Origin: Parietichytrium sp. I65-24A | Taxonomy: Eukaryota > Sar > Bigyra > Thraustochytrida > Thraustochytriidae | Assembly (NCBI GenBank): GCA_012862575.1 | Contig: BLSF01000062.1 | Coordinates: forward strand, 1 to 64,000 | DNA: 64,000 nucleotides | Direction: 5' to 3' | In this document: positions 41,640 through 51,440 of the stretch, in pieces | Layout of the letters: every line of letters starts with the position of its first letter | Position numbering within the stretch: position 1 is the first letter of the stretch | Translations under genes and position numbers: made by a program | Notes under the pieces: model-generated | Database searches by the model: none | The model's input: the letters and a program-made list of their open reading frames with translations, nothing else | What the model was told of the DNA's origin: nothing

Positions 41640-44600
41640 ATGTGGGCAATTCGCCTGGTCACTGCGCTTGGAGCGTTTGCAGCGACACTCCCAGGCTGCA
41701 ATGGCGACTTCGAGGTGCTGAACGAGTTGCTGCTGCCTCTCTCTTTCGAGTTGACGGCTGCTGATGCCATCGCTCTGGAGCTTGTTCGTGGGGGGAAGGG
41801 AGCCCGCGCCACCGAACCGATCCTGGTCTCTGTGAACGAGACAGCAACATGCACTGGCCTGCAGGTTGGCGAGCTGTCGTTCGACGGATCATTCTTGAGC
41901 ACTGGTTCCTATGAATTGGTCGCCAAAGGCAAAGTTTCAGGCTCAACCTGTCTCGTCCCGGTTTGTGTCAACGATGGCACAGTCAATGACTGCTCGTTGC
42001 AGATGGCGATGACACCAAAAGGTGCTGGGATATCTGCGGAAGTCACGGTCGCATTGGAGTCTTCAGACTCGTTCAAGAGCTTTCCAAACCTAAACACAGA
42101 TCTTCTGGACAAGTGCGAATCAGTGTTCACTGCTGACCTCGAATTTTCGTTTGAGGGTGACACAATTGGTGACGCCAGTCTCAGCGAGCTAGAAAAACAA
42201 CTTAATGAAAAAGCAAATGCGGCGAGGGCTCTGCTGCTGGCTTGGTTGTATCAAAGCGGCTGCGCGCAGCTGTCCTCTGCAATTTCCTTGGGGGAAAGCG
42301 CAATCCGGAACGACGAAGTGAGTACAGCGCTCTTTGGAGAAGCAGCAATTAGTCGTCAAGCCATGGATATCTCCGCAGCCGCATTGCAGCAGGAGGCGGC
42401 TTTGCTTGCCGGAGCATCCTCCTCAGAGAGTCTGGTGGGTTTATCACAAATTCTTGCTCAAGCCTTAGTGCTCCCTGTCCCACCACAATCTCCGTCATCA
42501 AAGAACTCTCCGACGGTCGAGTTTCAAGTGGAATCTGTTGCAAGTAGCCTCGGTCTCAAAGTGCTGCAAGGTTTGAGCAGTGCCGAGGACTCTGCTCTTG
42601 GGCAATTAATAAGTGCTGCTCTGGGCCTGACTTCTGGAACTCTTGACTCAGAGGTGGAAAAAGTCGACCTCCTTAGTTTGTTTCCGTCCAGCAAGCTCGC
42701 CTCGTGGGATTTTGCGGATGGATCTGAGATTGGTTTGCTTGTTTCGGCTCTCACATTGAGCGCTACTCCAGTACAAGCCGGGAACACGTCGAGGCCTCTT
42801 CTCTTATCCGCTTTCACATCTCTAAATGGCGACTTTTTTGCTCAGGAGCTCATTTTGGAAGCAACTTTCACGATCGACGGAACCGTTCCGATGGGGAAGA
42901 AGCCCAAAATAGCTGAAGAAGTTTCAGTCCGTATTCTAATTTCCGATGCCGTACTTCAAAGCGCGTCAATGTTTGCATTTGATCTTGAAAAGGCAAGCAA
43001 GCAACTACTGGGCGCGTACATGTATTCTCCGCTGCAATGCGTAATTTCGGCGTTTCATCACCCAAGCGTTGTGGCAGCCACATTTTCTATGGGAAGCATA
43101 ACTGCTGAAACAGAAGGCAAGGCAAAGCAAAAAGATCTCGGATCCGTGCTCGCGGAGCTGGTATCGAAGCTTCTCCCAGCTTATAGCACAAAAGCGCAAG
43201 ATTTGTTCGCCGCCAGCGTAGTTCTCCTCTCTGAAAAAGCAGCAGTCTCCGAATGCTCAATGCCGTCAGGGGACGACCAGGATTCACTTGGCGAAGAGTT
43301 ATTCGATTTCTCAAAAGCGCCTTGGTCCACCTTATCAGCCAACTTCAATGCCGAATCCGCAAATAGCTTTCTCGTCCGCCTCGATGACTTTGCGGAGGCA
43401 AGCGGAAGCGAAACCTTCTCCTTTCCTCTCTCACTTACTTTCTTCACCCTCACATTTGAGTCGCCTCAGGGAGACAACAAGCAAATCGACTTTTCGTTGG
43501 CAAATATCACGTGGGATTTCCTACAGCTGAGCGAATTCGCCCTCTTCAAGAGCAACTCCACAAATGATCCACAGGAGATTGAGACAAGACTTGGGGTGCA
43601 GAGTGCCTTACAACCCATTGTCATAAGTGTCGCTGTGCTGGAAACAAATAAGCAGACCGGCCAGACCTCACAGAGTTCTGTACTTGTGGATGTGAGTCTA
43701 GAAGGCTTTCTCTTTGTCTGGAACAGCATTTTGCAAATCCCCGCCAAAAACGTTTGGAACTTTTACGCAGCAGATGCGCTCAGACCGAGCTGCTGGCTCG
43801 CAAGTACGACTGGGCCAAGTGGAATCCTTGATTTCGTGTTTGTTCTGAAGGACGTCTCACTCTCGCTGAAGTGCTCCGCATGCTCACAACGAGTCCAGTC
43901 ACTCGTAAACATACTCTCTGATGATTCCATATCAGGTATCCTGCAAGAGAGGCTCTCTGAATTGTGGGAACTCTATCAAAGCACGTTTGTGAGCCCCTTT
44001 TATGTCGAAAAGTGGTCTACAGCTGTAGCTGAAGCGAGAGATCTTTGCTCTGCGCCCTCTATAGACAGCGACGTGTACAAGCTCTCGTTGAGCGAAGAAG
44101 ACCTTGCTGTAGCAGACACAAACAAGGGCTCTCTGGTTTTTGTAGCTGTCACGTCCTCTCTGTCATCTCTTGTAGCGCTATGTGCATGCAGACGGCGGAG
44201 AGACCTTAATCTAGTCCTTTTGAAAAGAAAGGCTGCCACTAGCTCCGATGCCGGTGAAGAAGAGGTCTCTCACGTGACGTATCAAGAGACTTCCACCTCG
44301 ATGGTGGATTCTCAGTGGTGTACGGCCCCATTTACTCCCCTGTCAATCCGCGTTTTAATCTCGATCGGGGTATTCCTCAGCCTCTCGCTGCTCGTGGCTG
44401 GCTTAACCTCTCCATTTGTATCTGCAGAAGTTCTCGCTCAGCTAGGAGATGGGTTCATTGAGGTGGGGTCTTTCCAGGAGCAGACCGTATTTGAGCTCAT
44501 GGGTAGCCTTCAGACCTCCAACTCTATTGCGCTGGTAGCTCTCCACGGTGTATTTCATGTCACGTGGCCAATACTGATGACGTTTACTTTTGCTGTGGCG

Positions 44601-45866
44601 TGGTTCTTTCCCGCGACGTCTTTCTTTGTACTTCCGCGGGAGAGAATGATAGCATTCGTGAGCTATTTTGGCAAGCTAGGATTCGCAGGCAACTTTGCTG
44701 TGGCTGCGATGTCTGTCACTGTCAGGCTCCATGTTACCGAGCAACAGTCCTTGGGCGGCATAGGTGGCGTCACCACGGTTGTGTCTCCACAGATCGGGGC
44801 TTGCGCAACTCTATTGTCCACAGTGTGCTTGCTCATGTCGACAAACATCGTGACCAAGTTCGTCAAATTACACAAGCACTCGCTTCTCATGCGAAACGCA
44901 GATCGGAAGTCTAAAGCCTCGCAGATGGAGGAAATTCCGCTGAGCTTGCAAGAGAACATGTTTGAAGTGCGTGGTTCCAAAACTGGAAGTCTCTTTTACG
45001 TGCGCATGACGCCCAGAGGACGCAAGGTGATGCTTATGTTGCTTGGAGGAAGTATGGTCTTTCTCTTCACCTGTGCGGCCTTGCCAATTGTCTCTGTCCG
45101 GTGGCAAGGGCTGGCTGGCGCACTGCTCGAGGCGATCTTTCAAATACAGCCGGAGTCCACGTTGACTACGTTCTCTTTTGTTGCAGGCCTTCTCAACTCA
45201 CCAGGGACCTTTGTTGCTGTCCTCATTGGCTTGAATATTTTTTTTTCCGTTCTCGTGGTGCCGTTGCTTCATATCTGGCTGCTTATGTTTGTCCTTTCCA
45301 CGAGGTTCAACTATTCACTCGCACTAAAGCTGCGCCACATGAGCAGAACTTTGCGCTCTTGGGCATCACCGGAAATGTTTCTCACTGTCGTGATTATTGT
45401 AGTGCTCGAACTGCAGAACGCAAGTTTAGCGCTCATAGGACCAAAGTTCGCTGCCTTGCAACACTCTTTCTTTGACCCACTGGCATTGCTCTTGGGCGTG
45501 AACGTGGATGAGCTTGCAAGCGCGGACGAGGACTTTCTATACCTACAGGCAACCCTGTCGTTTGGGGGGGTGTTCCTGCTCCTTTCGACTGTACTATATA
45601 CGTTGGCCTTTCTGGGCTGCCACAAAATGCTCTACACTTATATTGCGCAGCGAGAAAAATCTACTCTCTACGCCACGCAGCTCGACCTCCAGCCGTTTGG
45701 CCCAAAATTTGCGCCAGGCTACCTGCGGATTTTACTTGGCCTGGGCTTCGTCCAAGAAACTCCTATGCCATCCACGCCAGGGGTCATCTTCATGTCGTCC
45801 GTTGTGCCAGTGGAAGATTGCTCGCAAGCAGAGCGCCACTTTACGGTTCGAACTCAGGACGTGTGA
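41640..45866 (+). CDS. secreted-domain/PqiA-like giant membrane protein, copy 2
   Basis: A 1408-residue protein in a single exon. The ATG at 41640 gives the signal peptide MWAIRLVTALGAFAATLPGCNG; the ATG at 41547 would add 31 residues ahead of it and is less likely. The ectodomain (about 23-828) contains helical and beta-like blocks such as EVTVALESS, FSFEGDTIGD and LTFESPQGDNKQIDFSLANI. It ends in CSACS...LCSA before a helix at about 831-850 and a basic stop-transfer CRRRRDLN. The first PqiA-like block is at about 978-1027 (ILMTFTFAVAWFFPATSFFV, RERMIAFVSYFGKLGF). A second begins near 1120 with TPRGRKVMLMLLGGSMVFLF and continues to about 1370. Copy 1 on the other strand has the same order and the same juxtamembrane C-x-x-C-S...L-C-S pattern, so they are old paralogues. 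Lipid movement is hypothesised by analogy with bacterial PqiA/LetA and TULIP proteins. Confidence 0.8.
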   Translation: MWAIRLVTALGAFAATLPGCNGDFEVLNELLLPLSFELTAADAIALELVRGGKGARATEPILVSVNETATCTGLQVGELSFDGSFLSTGSYELVAKGKVSGSTCLVPVCVNDGTVNDCSLQMAMTPKGAGISAEVTVALESSDSFKSFPNLNTDLLDKCESVFTADLEFSFEGDTIGDASLSELEKQLNEKANAARALLLAWLYQSGCAQLSSAISLGESAIRNDEVSTALFGEAAISRQAMDISAAALQQEAALLAGASSSESLVGLSQILAQALVLPVPPQSPSSKNSPTVEFQVESVASSLGLKVLQGLSSAEDSALGQLISAALGLTSGTLDSEVEKVDLLSLFPSSKLASWDFADGSEIGLLVSALTLSATPVQAGNTSRPLLLSAFTSLNGDFFAQELILEATFTIDGTVPMGKKPKIAEEVSVRILISDAVLQSASMFAFDLEKASKQLLGAYMYSPLQCVISAFHHPSVVAATFSMGSITAETEGKAKQKDLGSVLAELVSKLLPAYSTKAQDLFAASVVLLSEKAAVSECSMPSGDDQDSLGEELFDFSKAPWSTLSANFNAESANSFLVRLDDFAEASGSETFSFPLSLTFFTLTFESPQGDNKQIDFSLANITWDFLQLSEFALFKSNSTNDPQEIETRLGVQSALQPIVISVAVLETNKQTGQTSQSSVLVDVSLEGFLFVWNSILQIPAKNVWNFYAADALRPSCWLASTTGPSGILDFVFVLKDVSLSLKCSACSQRVQSLVNILSDDSISGILQERLSELWELYQSTFVSPFYVEKWSTAVAEARDLCSAPSIDSDVYKLSLSEEDLAVADTNKGSLVFVAVTSSLSSLVALCACRRRRDLNLVLLKRKAATSSDAGEEEVSHVTYQETSTSMVDSQWCTAPFTPLSIRVLISIGVFLSLSLLVAGLTSPFVSAEVLAQLGDGFIEVGSFQEQTVFELMGSLQTSNSIALVALHGVFHVTWPILMTFTFAVAWFFPATSFFVLPRERMIAFVSYFGKLGFAGNFAVAAMSVTVRLHVTEQQSLGGIGGVTTVVSPQIGACATLLSTVCLLMSTNIVTKFVKLHKHSLLMRNADRKSKASQMEEIPLSLQENMFEVRGSKTGSLFYVRMTPRGRKVMLMLLGGSMVFLFTCAALPIVSVRWQGLAGALLEAIFQIQPESTLTTFSFVAGLLNSPGTFVAVLIGLNIFFSVLVVPLLHIWLLMFVLSTRFNYSLALKLRHMSRTLRSWASPEMFLTVVIIVVLELQNASLALIGPKFAALQHSFFDPLALLLGVNVDELASADEDFLYLQATLSFGGVFLLLSTVLYTLAFLGCHKMLYTYIAQREKSTLYATQLDLQPFGPKFAPGYLRILLGLGFVQETPMPSTPGVIFMSSVVPVEDCSQAERHFTVRTQDV

Positions 45867-46570
45867 AACGTTCAACCTTCTCGGAACATGCGAGGGAGTT
45901 GGGTTCGAGCTGCCAGGGCGCCATGACCTGTACAATAGAACATAATCATGATAACATCTTGCTTCCGAAAGTTGCCCTCCTTGAAAGTGCCACGCATGTT
46001 TCGTCGCGTAGCGCTTCACATTGGCAGTCTCCTGCGGGGCGATGATGGTGGTGACTTAAATTAGCCGAACGACCCGAAAGAACGCCGTTGGAGATATTGC
46101 CGCACAGTCCAGCCTCGCGTTCCTTTCTCCAACACTGCCAATATCGCTTGGTCTCGTCCATGCAACCAGTGAATGTGATTCATACATTTGAACGAATCAC
46201 TTGTTTTCATTTCCAGTCAATCACAGTCAATCTCTCCTCAGCTCTCAATCAAAATGAACAGGATGCACAGATGCACAGAGTGCTGCTCTCTATACTTGCT
46301 AGTTGCTGGTATCTTGCTTATCTTGCACTATCCGCACGTATGGAGTGTATGGAGGGCGCAAAAAGATCCTCATCATGATGTAGATGTACACATTATATCA
46401 CATTATGCACATTATGTATGCACTGTTGCGGAGCAAAGGCGTGAAAAAGTGGGGCTGTTGAGCAGAGCCAAAAGCTCCAACGGTGTGGTGTCCGCGAGGA
46501 GAAGCCACGGTTGGTCTGTTGGTCTGTTGGTCGGTCGGATCAAAACTCGTTCTCGCTGGAGAGAGCGAAG
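45867..46570. other. spacer between PqiA-like copy 2 and the exchanger gene
   Basis: No gene seen in 704 bp. It contains purely noncoding sequence and the exchanger's presumed promoter. The exchanger frame extends upstream to a TTG at 46511, but its first ATG is at 46571. Confidence 0.5.
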
Positions 46571-48502
46571 ATGGTGCCTGATAAGACGGAGTCGGAGCTG
46601 AGTATCCTCGGGCTGCCGGACGATGACGCGGGAAAGAGCTGGGGACCACCGGGGGTGGAGCTGCTGATGTTGACGGGCGCGAATCTGGTGTGTTTGGTGG
46701 CGATGTTCTGGAGGAAACGGCTGTGGGCGACGCACTTTGTGCCTGAGCAGTTCTTGTCCATGTCAGTAGGGTTTGCGCTTGGCGCAATGACTTGGGTGCT
46801 CAAGTACGATGACCTGTCGGACACGATACTGTATGGCTTCTCGAGCTTGTTCTTCGACTTTTTGCTTCCAGCGATTATCTTCTCGAATGCCTTTTCGATC
46901 AAAAACAAATCGTTTTTCCGGAACATATCCGGCATCCTCTGCTATTCGTTATTTGGAACGGTGTTCTCAACCTTATTTATCGGGTTTGGGGTGTACGGCG
47001 CATTTCAGTCCGGCTTGGTTGAAAAGTTTGAGCCCGCGGACCATGGAGCTGATGATGACAGACTTACATTGGTAGAGCATGGAAAGCACCCCGGCGGGGT
47101 ATTCATGCCCCTGGTGGACTGCCTCATCCTTGGATCTTTGCTTTCTGCAGTAGATCCTGGCGCAGTGTTGACTGTCCTGCCCGCAACTGTCGACCGCCAA
47201 ATCTACTCCTTTTTGTTTGGAGAAAGCGTTTTGAACAGCGCCGTTGCTGTCGTGCTCTACAATGGCTTTCGCATGTATCACGAGGTGCTGGTGGAGCGCG
47301 GCGATATGACGCAAATCACAGAGGTGGACGTGAACAAGCTGATACTTCGCTTTGTTACCATCACTGCTGTGTCAATGATTGCAGGGATACTCACCGGATT
47401 GCTCAGTGCGATCACGCTGCGCAAAGTTGTCACACTGAGCGAGAGTCCGGGAAGAGAGCAAGCCATCATGATCTTATTTGCTTACATCAGTTACTTGCTT
47501 CCTCGACAGATAGGCTTGTCTCCGGTGGTCTCGTTGTTCTTTTGTGGAACAACAATGACACACTACACATTTTACAACATCTCCACGATGAGCCAGATCG
47601 CTACGTCGAGCTGGTTTAAGACCATTGGGCACGTTGCGGAGACCTTTGTCTTTGTGTTTCTCGGTGCATCCCTCTTTTCCGTCACCGAAGGTGAATGGCA
47701 TGTAGGCTTTATTGTTCTGCTTATCTCGTTGTGCCTTGTTTCGCGATTTTTGCAAATTACGATCCTGAGCAATGTAATAAATTTGGGCAAGTACATCTCT
47801 TCCCATCACGCATCCTGGTCACAGTGGTTTCCTTGTCGAATAGTCGACTCTTGTGTGTACCACACCTGCTTCAAGAGTGACGAAGTGGAGCATTTGCTGG
47901 CAAGAAAGCGGGAACGAGAACGCGCCGCCCCAGCGTTTCGCCCGGTGCCAAACTATATTAGTTGGCGTGCACAGGTGTTTCTTTCCTTGTCGGGATTGCG
48001 TGGCGCAGTGGCCTTCGCGCTTGCAATTCACTCGCCAGTCTTAAATCGCGAAGGGTTGATGTTGACAAGCACGATATCAGTCATTCTGTTCACTTACGTG
48101 GCTCAGGGCCCAATGCTGCTCTTCCTCGCCCGCGCTCTAAAGCTTGTTGGCGACGAACAGGACATGCTCAGCTTCTTCCAGCGCCAAAGACAACGAAACC
48201 TGCATGACCTCGATTCTCCTCGTGGATTGTTGCATCTTGGTATGAGCCCAAACACGCACCACCAGGCTGTCAACAGCACAATAGATGAGCGGCATTTTGC
48301 AAACCACTTGAGAAGCTCCGTCGAAGACGAGGAGCCGCGGTATGGGACTTTTACGCAAGCTTGGCGTCGTTTTGACGAGGGAGTAATGAAGCCCTTGTTC
48401 GGCGGCAGGGCAAGGTCTGAGGTGCCCTTTTCGCCAGTAAATGGTGAAGCAACTCCTCTGTACCAAAATGTGTCCTTTGATGACAAAGAAGTCGTGCTGT
48501 GA
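46571..48502 (+). CDS. CPA1/NHE-family Na+/H+ exchanger-like protein, ND motif altered
   Basis: A 643-residue protein with about 12 hydrophobic segments, matching SLC9/NHE exchangers of endosomal or Golgi type. It normally would swap Na+ or K+ for H+ to set organelle or cytosolic pH. Clear family blocks are GFALGAMTWVLKYDD, FFDFLLPAIIFSNAFSI, LLSAVDPGAVLTVLP (Asp195), FGESVLNSAVAVVLY, PVVSLFFCGTTMTHYT and SGLRGAVAFALAI (Arg477). In typical NHEs the FGES-x-LN motif is followed by Asp, the ion-binding aspartate; here codon 223 (47237-47239, AGC) is Ser. The conserved Arg and the TM4 Asp-Pro are intact. A long hydrophilic C-terminal tail of about 140 residues follows. The start is the ATG at 46571, since only a TTG lies upstream. 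Either the exchanger is altered or inactive, or it has another partner residue. Confidence 0.88.
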   Translation: MVPDKTESELSILGLPDDDAGKSWGPPGVELLMLTGANLVCLVAMFWRKRLWATHFVPEQFLSMSVGFALGAMTWVLKYDDLSDTILYGFSSLFFDFLLPAIIFSNAFSIKNKSFFRNISGILCYSLFGTVFSTLFIGFGVYGAFQSGLVEKFEPADHGADDDRLTLVEHGKHPGGVFMPLVDCLILGSLLSAVDPGAVLTVLPATVDRQIYSFLFGESVLNSAVAVVLYNGFRMYHEVLVERGDMTQITEVDVNKLILRFVTITAVSMIAGILTGLLSAITLRKVVTLSESPGREQAIMILFAYISYLLPRQIGLSPVVSLFFCGTTMTHYTFYNISTMSQIATSSWFKTIGHVAETFVFVFLGASLFSVTEGEWHVGFIVLLISLCLVSRFLQITILSNVINLGKYISSHHASWSQWFPCRIVDSCVYHTCFKSDEVEHLLARKRERERAAPAFRPVPNYISWRAQVFLSLSGLRGAVAFALAIHSPVLNREGLMLTSTISVILFTYVAQGPMLLFLARALKLVGDEQDMLSFFQRQRQRNLHDLDSPRGLLHLGMSPNTHHQAVNSTIDERHFANHLRSSVEDEEPRYGTFTQAWRRFDEGVMKPLFGGRARSEVPFSPVNGEATPLYQNVSFDDKEVVL

Positions 48503-48962
48503 AAAATTAGTTTAGTTGTTCAGGGCTTTGCCTCCTAAGAGCTTGCCGGTCGAAGAAGTAGAACTGATCGATATCACAATTGTGATGCTGCTTTTGCTTT
48601 TGGAGAGGAGCCTGCCGGAATTTCCGGAACACATCTTCGTCTCGTGTCATATATATATATATGGAGCTTTTAGAGCTTACACCCCTACACTTGCATCGCA
48701 GCCGTGCTTCAACGCGACAGGCTATTGATCAAGGGCGGTCGACCTCCGTTTCGCACGCTCGCTTCGTAATTTAATCTTCACTACCGTGAAAGCAGAACAA
48801 AACGAAAAAAATAGCATTGTGTATTTTACTCAGGTCAAGGCCGTTTGTAGAATAGTTACAGGTAAACATTTGGCGAGGTAACATGTGAGTGCTCAGCACA
48901 GGCGTTCTCACCTCCATGATTTCAAAGTCATATCAAGTCAAAGCTTGTACGGGATTAAGCTC
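48503..48962. other. convergent 3' spacer with AT run
   Basis: 460 bp between the stop codons of the exchanger and Myb genes. It includes a (AT)7 run at 48649-48662. No gene was seen. Confidence 0.5.
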
Positions 48963-51440
48963 CTACCGATCACGGTTTTGCACGGGAGGCCATAGTCCTA
49001 ATTGTCGCAAGATGTCTTGAGGCTGTTGTTGATGCTGAAGCTGGTGCTGGATATGCTGAGCTTGTGCTTCACCATGTTGGTAATTTGGTTCCCCCAAGAA
49101 GGTTTGGCCACTCAAATTCGACATGGTTTCCGCTCCCGAATAAGAGCTTGACCGCTTTAAATTCTTCATCAAAGACACTCCTTGCCCGCTCTCACACAGC
49201 AAACCTCGTCCGTGTTCGAGGCCGCTCGCTGAGGACACTACACGTCCGTCTTGCCGAGCTCGCGAAGTATTTGAATCACCGGGCTCCGAGTGCGATGAGG
49301 ATATCAGGGATCGCTCCGGACCGTCATTTCCATAGCTTGCTCTTCGCTGAATCATGCTATGTGCATGGGTCTGTGCAGCTGCGCTCGGAGGAGGTACGGC
49401 AGTGGACCCTATCGCGGATCCAATGTTGACCCCTGCTGGGGCAAATGCATAAGTCATCTGTTGGGTGACTGGCCCAGAAGCAGTCTGACGATGCGCAGTC
49501 CGAGCGGGAGCTGCCGCCGAGGATGAAGTCTTGCGCTTCTTTTCGAGGGATCCTGAGGACTCGCTCTTCCTTTTGATCTTCTCCTTTTTCGGATTGATTG
49601 ACGGAGCATTCTCGCTGCTGGAGTCCACGTTGAACGACGAGGAGGGCGAGATGTTCGACTCGGAGCGGCCCTTTTGCTCCCCGTCGACCCTCTTCCCACC
49701 TGCCATTGCGATTGCCGAGAGAGCAAGATTCTGAATATTCGAAGAATTCGAGTTTTCCTCGGACTGAGACTTCGCGTCAGCAACAGACGTACATCCATCG
49801 GCTAGTGTAGACGAAGAGCCCCCTCGGCTCCTCTCCCGAAGTCTCATTCTAGCAATAGACTGGTATCTGACCTTGACGCTATTTTCCGTGCGGCCAGGCA
49901 TCTCCCTTGCAATCATGGCCCACCGGCCCTGAAGATTAGCATGTAACCGAAACAGCTGTTCATCCTCCTCTACTGACCAGCCGCCACGTTTGATTGAGTC
50001 GTCAAGGAAGTTTTGCCAACGTTCTCGACACTGCTTTGCGTTTCGGCCAGTAATATGCTTGGCTACCCAGGACCAAGTGCGAAGCGGGTCGGTTTTCTTT
50101 TGCTTCACTTTTTCCCGAAGCAAGGCATCCTCGTCTTCGCGCCAAGGGCCCTTGATTAGGCCTGGCTTGAGAGATTTGCGCCATCGCTGCAAGCACTGTA
50201 CATTGTCGCGTGTTCCGACCTCCGCGGCAATGTCCTTCCATCTACGGTCGCCAAACTTTGCGACTGCTTCGCGCAGGCGATCGTCTTCTTCCGGCAACCA
50301 TCGCCGAGGTCCGTCTAAACCAGAGTACTGCGACGAGGACGCAGAGTCCAGTTTGTCCAGCGACGAGTTGGATTGCGTAGAGCTCTGCCGTTTAGGTAGG
50401 TTGTGCGACAGGGAGGTGTCGATAGCTGATGGGACGACCGAGTGTCGCTTTTGCTTTTGTGTGAGTACGTGTGCTTCTGGGGCTTGTGGTAATTGCTGCA
50501 TTTGTTGGTCGTTCATTTGACTCTGCACTTGCGAGAGATCGAGCTGAAGCGGACGCGCGTTCTGTACAAGCTCGTGTAAGTTTGGTGAACCCACAGCCTG
50601 AGGTTCTGGTTTCGTGGTCTCGCTCAGGTGCGCAAACTGGGCAGAGCTTGTGGTGTCGCTGATGAATGGATTGCTTGTATTAAGAAAAGCTTTGCCGCCC
50701 GCCCCCATCTGGATACCCCGCTCAGATGCTTCCGCGTGTTTAATCAAACTGATCAGAGCATCCTGAAGATGACTTACCGCACCAGACATTGAATCTTGCC
50801 CCGCACTTGGCGGAGCGGCTCCATTTCCAAGTTTGAGGATCTCTGCAAGCGGAGAATTTAATAAAGATTCGACCCACGACATGGACGACTGCGCTAGGCT
50901 TTGATGAGTTTGACTGTGGCCATTTGACTGGACTTGATTTGGAGCTTGGTTTTTGTGATTTGATCCTGGCTGCTGTAATTGCTGTTGGTGGTGTTGCTGA
51001 GGCTGTGCCTGCAGTGAGTGTTGTTGTGACTGCTGCTGTTGATGATGATGATGAAGTTGCCGGAGCTGCTGCGGTTGGACTAGTTGCTGCTCTCTCACTC
51101 GAGCAGAGACAATGCCTAATAAAGAGTCTAACTTGTTCGAAGAGGAGGATGAGGCTGAGTCAAGCTCCGCTTTCGTCGCCGTATCCTGCCGTATCCCAGT
51201 CCCGTCTTGTGTGTGGTTTCCGAAAAATTGCGGCAGCGCCTGCTGTTGGTGCCGCAATGGCACCGCCTCCCCGCTCGCCCTCGAAACTTGTCCCGTTGTG
51301 TCACCGCGGGTATTTAACTTGCCAACCACAGCTTGCCCCAGCTGCTCAGCGCTTTGGCTCCCGCCCTCGCTGGCCGTTTGGGTCAGCATCATGCCTAGCA
51401 GCGCTTGCAGCTGAGACAGCTGCTGCTGCTGCTTATCCAT
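48963..51440 (-). CDS. three-repeat (3R) Myb transcription factor
   Basis: An 825-residue nuclear DNA-binding protein with three tandem Myb/SANT repeats at about residues 375-535. Repeat 1 is RRWLPEEDDRLREAVAKFG, repeat 2 KGPWREDEDALLREKV, and repeat 3 RGGWSVEEDEQLFRLHANLQ; each has three spaced Trp or aromatic positions and ends in R-W/Y. Repeat 2 and 3 motifs (GRNAKQCRERWQNFL, GRTENSVKVRYQSI) match animal c-Myb and plant 3R-MYB, the class that controls cell-cycle genes. The first 370 residues are Gln/His/Ser-rich (poly-Q from CAG/CAA runs), and the last 290 are Ser-rich with Lys-rich nuclear-localisation-like KKEKIKRKSES. Both are probably disordered transactivation regions. A cell-cycle role is inferred from class membership. 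The start ATG is complementary to 51438-51440. Convergent with the exchanger gene. Confidence 0.92.
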   Translation of the reverse strand: MDKQQQQLSQLQALLGMMLTQTASEGGSQSAEQLGQAVVGKLNTRGDTTGQVSRASGEAVPLRHQQQALPQFFGNHTQDGTGIRQDTATKAELDSASSSSSNKLDSLLGIVSARVREQQLVQPQQLRQLHHHHQQQQSQQHSLQAQPQQHHQQQLQQPGSNHKNQAPNQVQSNGHSQTHQSLAQSSMSWVESLLNSPLAEILKLGNGAAPPSAGQDSMSGAVSHLQDALISLIKHAEASERGIQMGAGGKAFLNTSNPFISDTTSSAQFAHLSETTKPEPQAVGSPNLHELVQNARPLQLDLSQVQSQMNDQQMQQLPQAPEAHVLTQKQKRHSVVPSAIDTSLSHNLPKRQSSTQSNSSLDKLDSASSSQYSGLDGPRRWLPEEDDRLREAVAKFGDRRWKDIAAEVGTRDNVQCLQRWRKSLKPGLIKGPWREDEDALLREKVKQKKTDPLRTWSWVAKHITGRNAKQCRERWQNFLDDSIKRGGWSVEEDEQLFRLHANLQGRWAMIAREMPGRTENSVKVRYQSIARMRLRERSRGGSSSTLADGCTSVADAKSQSEENSNSSNIQNLALSAIAMAGGKRVDGEQKGRSESNISPSSSFNVDSSSENAPSINPKKEKIKRKSESSGSLEKKRKTSSSAAAPARTAHRQTASGPVTQQMTYAFAPAGVNIGSAIGSTAVPPPSAAAQTHAHSMIQRRASYGNDGPERSLISSSHSEPGDSNTSRARQDGRVVSSASGLEHGRGLLCESGQGVSLMKNLKRSSSYSGAETMSNLSGQTFLGEPNYQHGEAQAQHIQHQLQHQQQPQDILRQLGLWPPVQNRDR

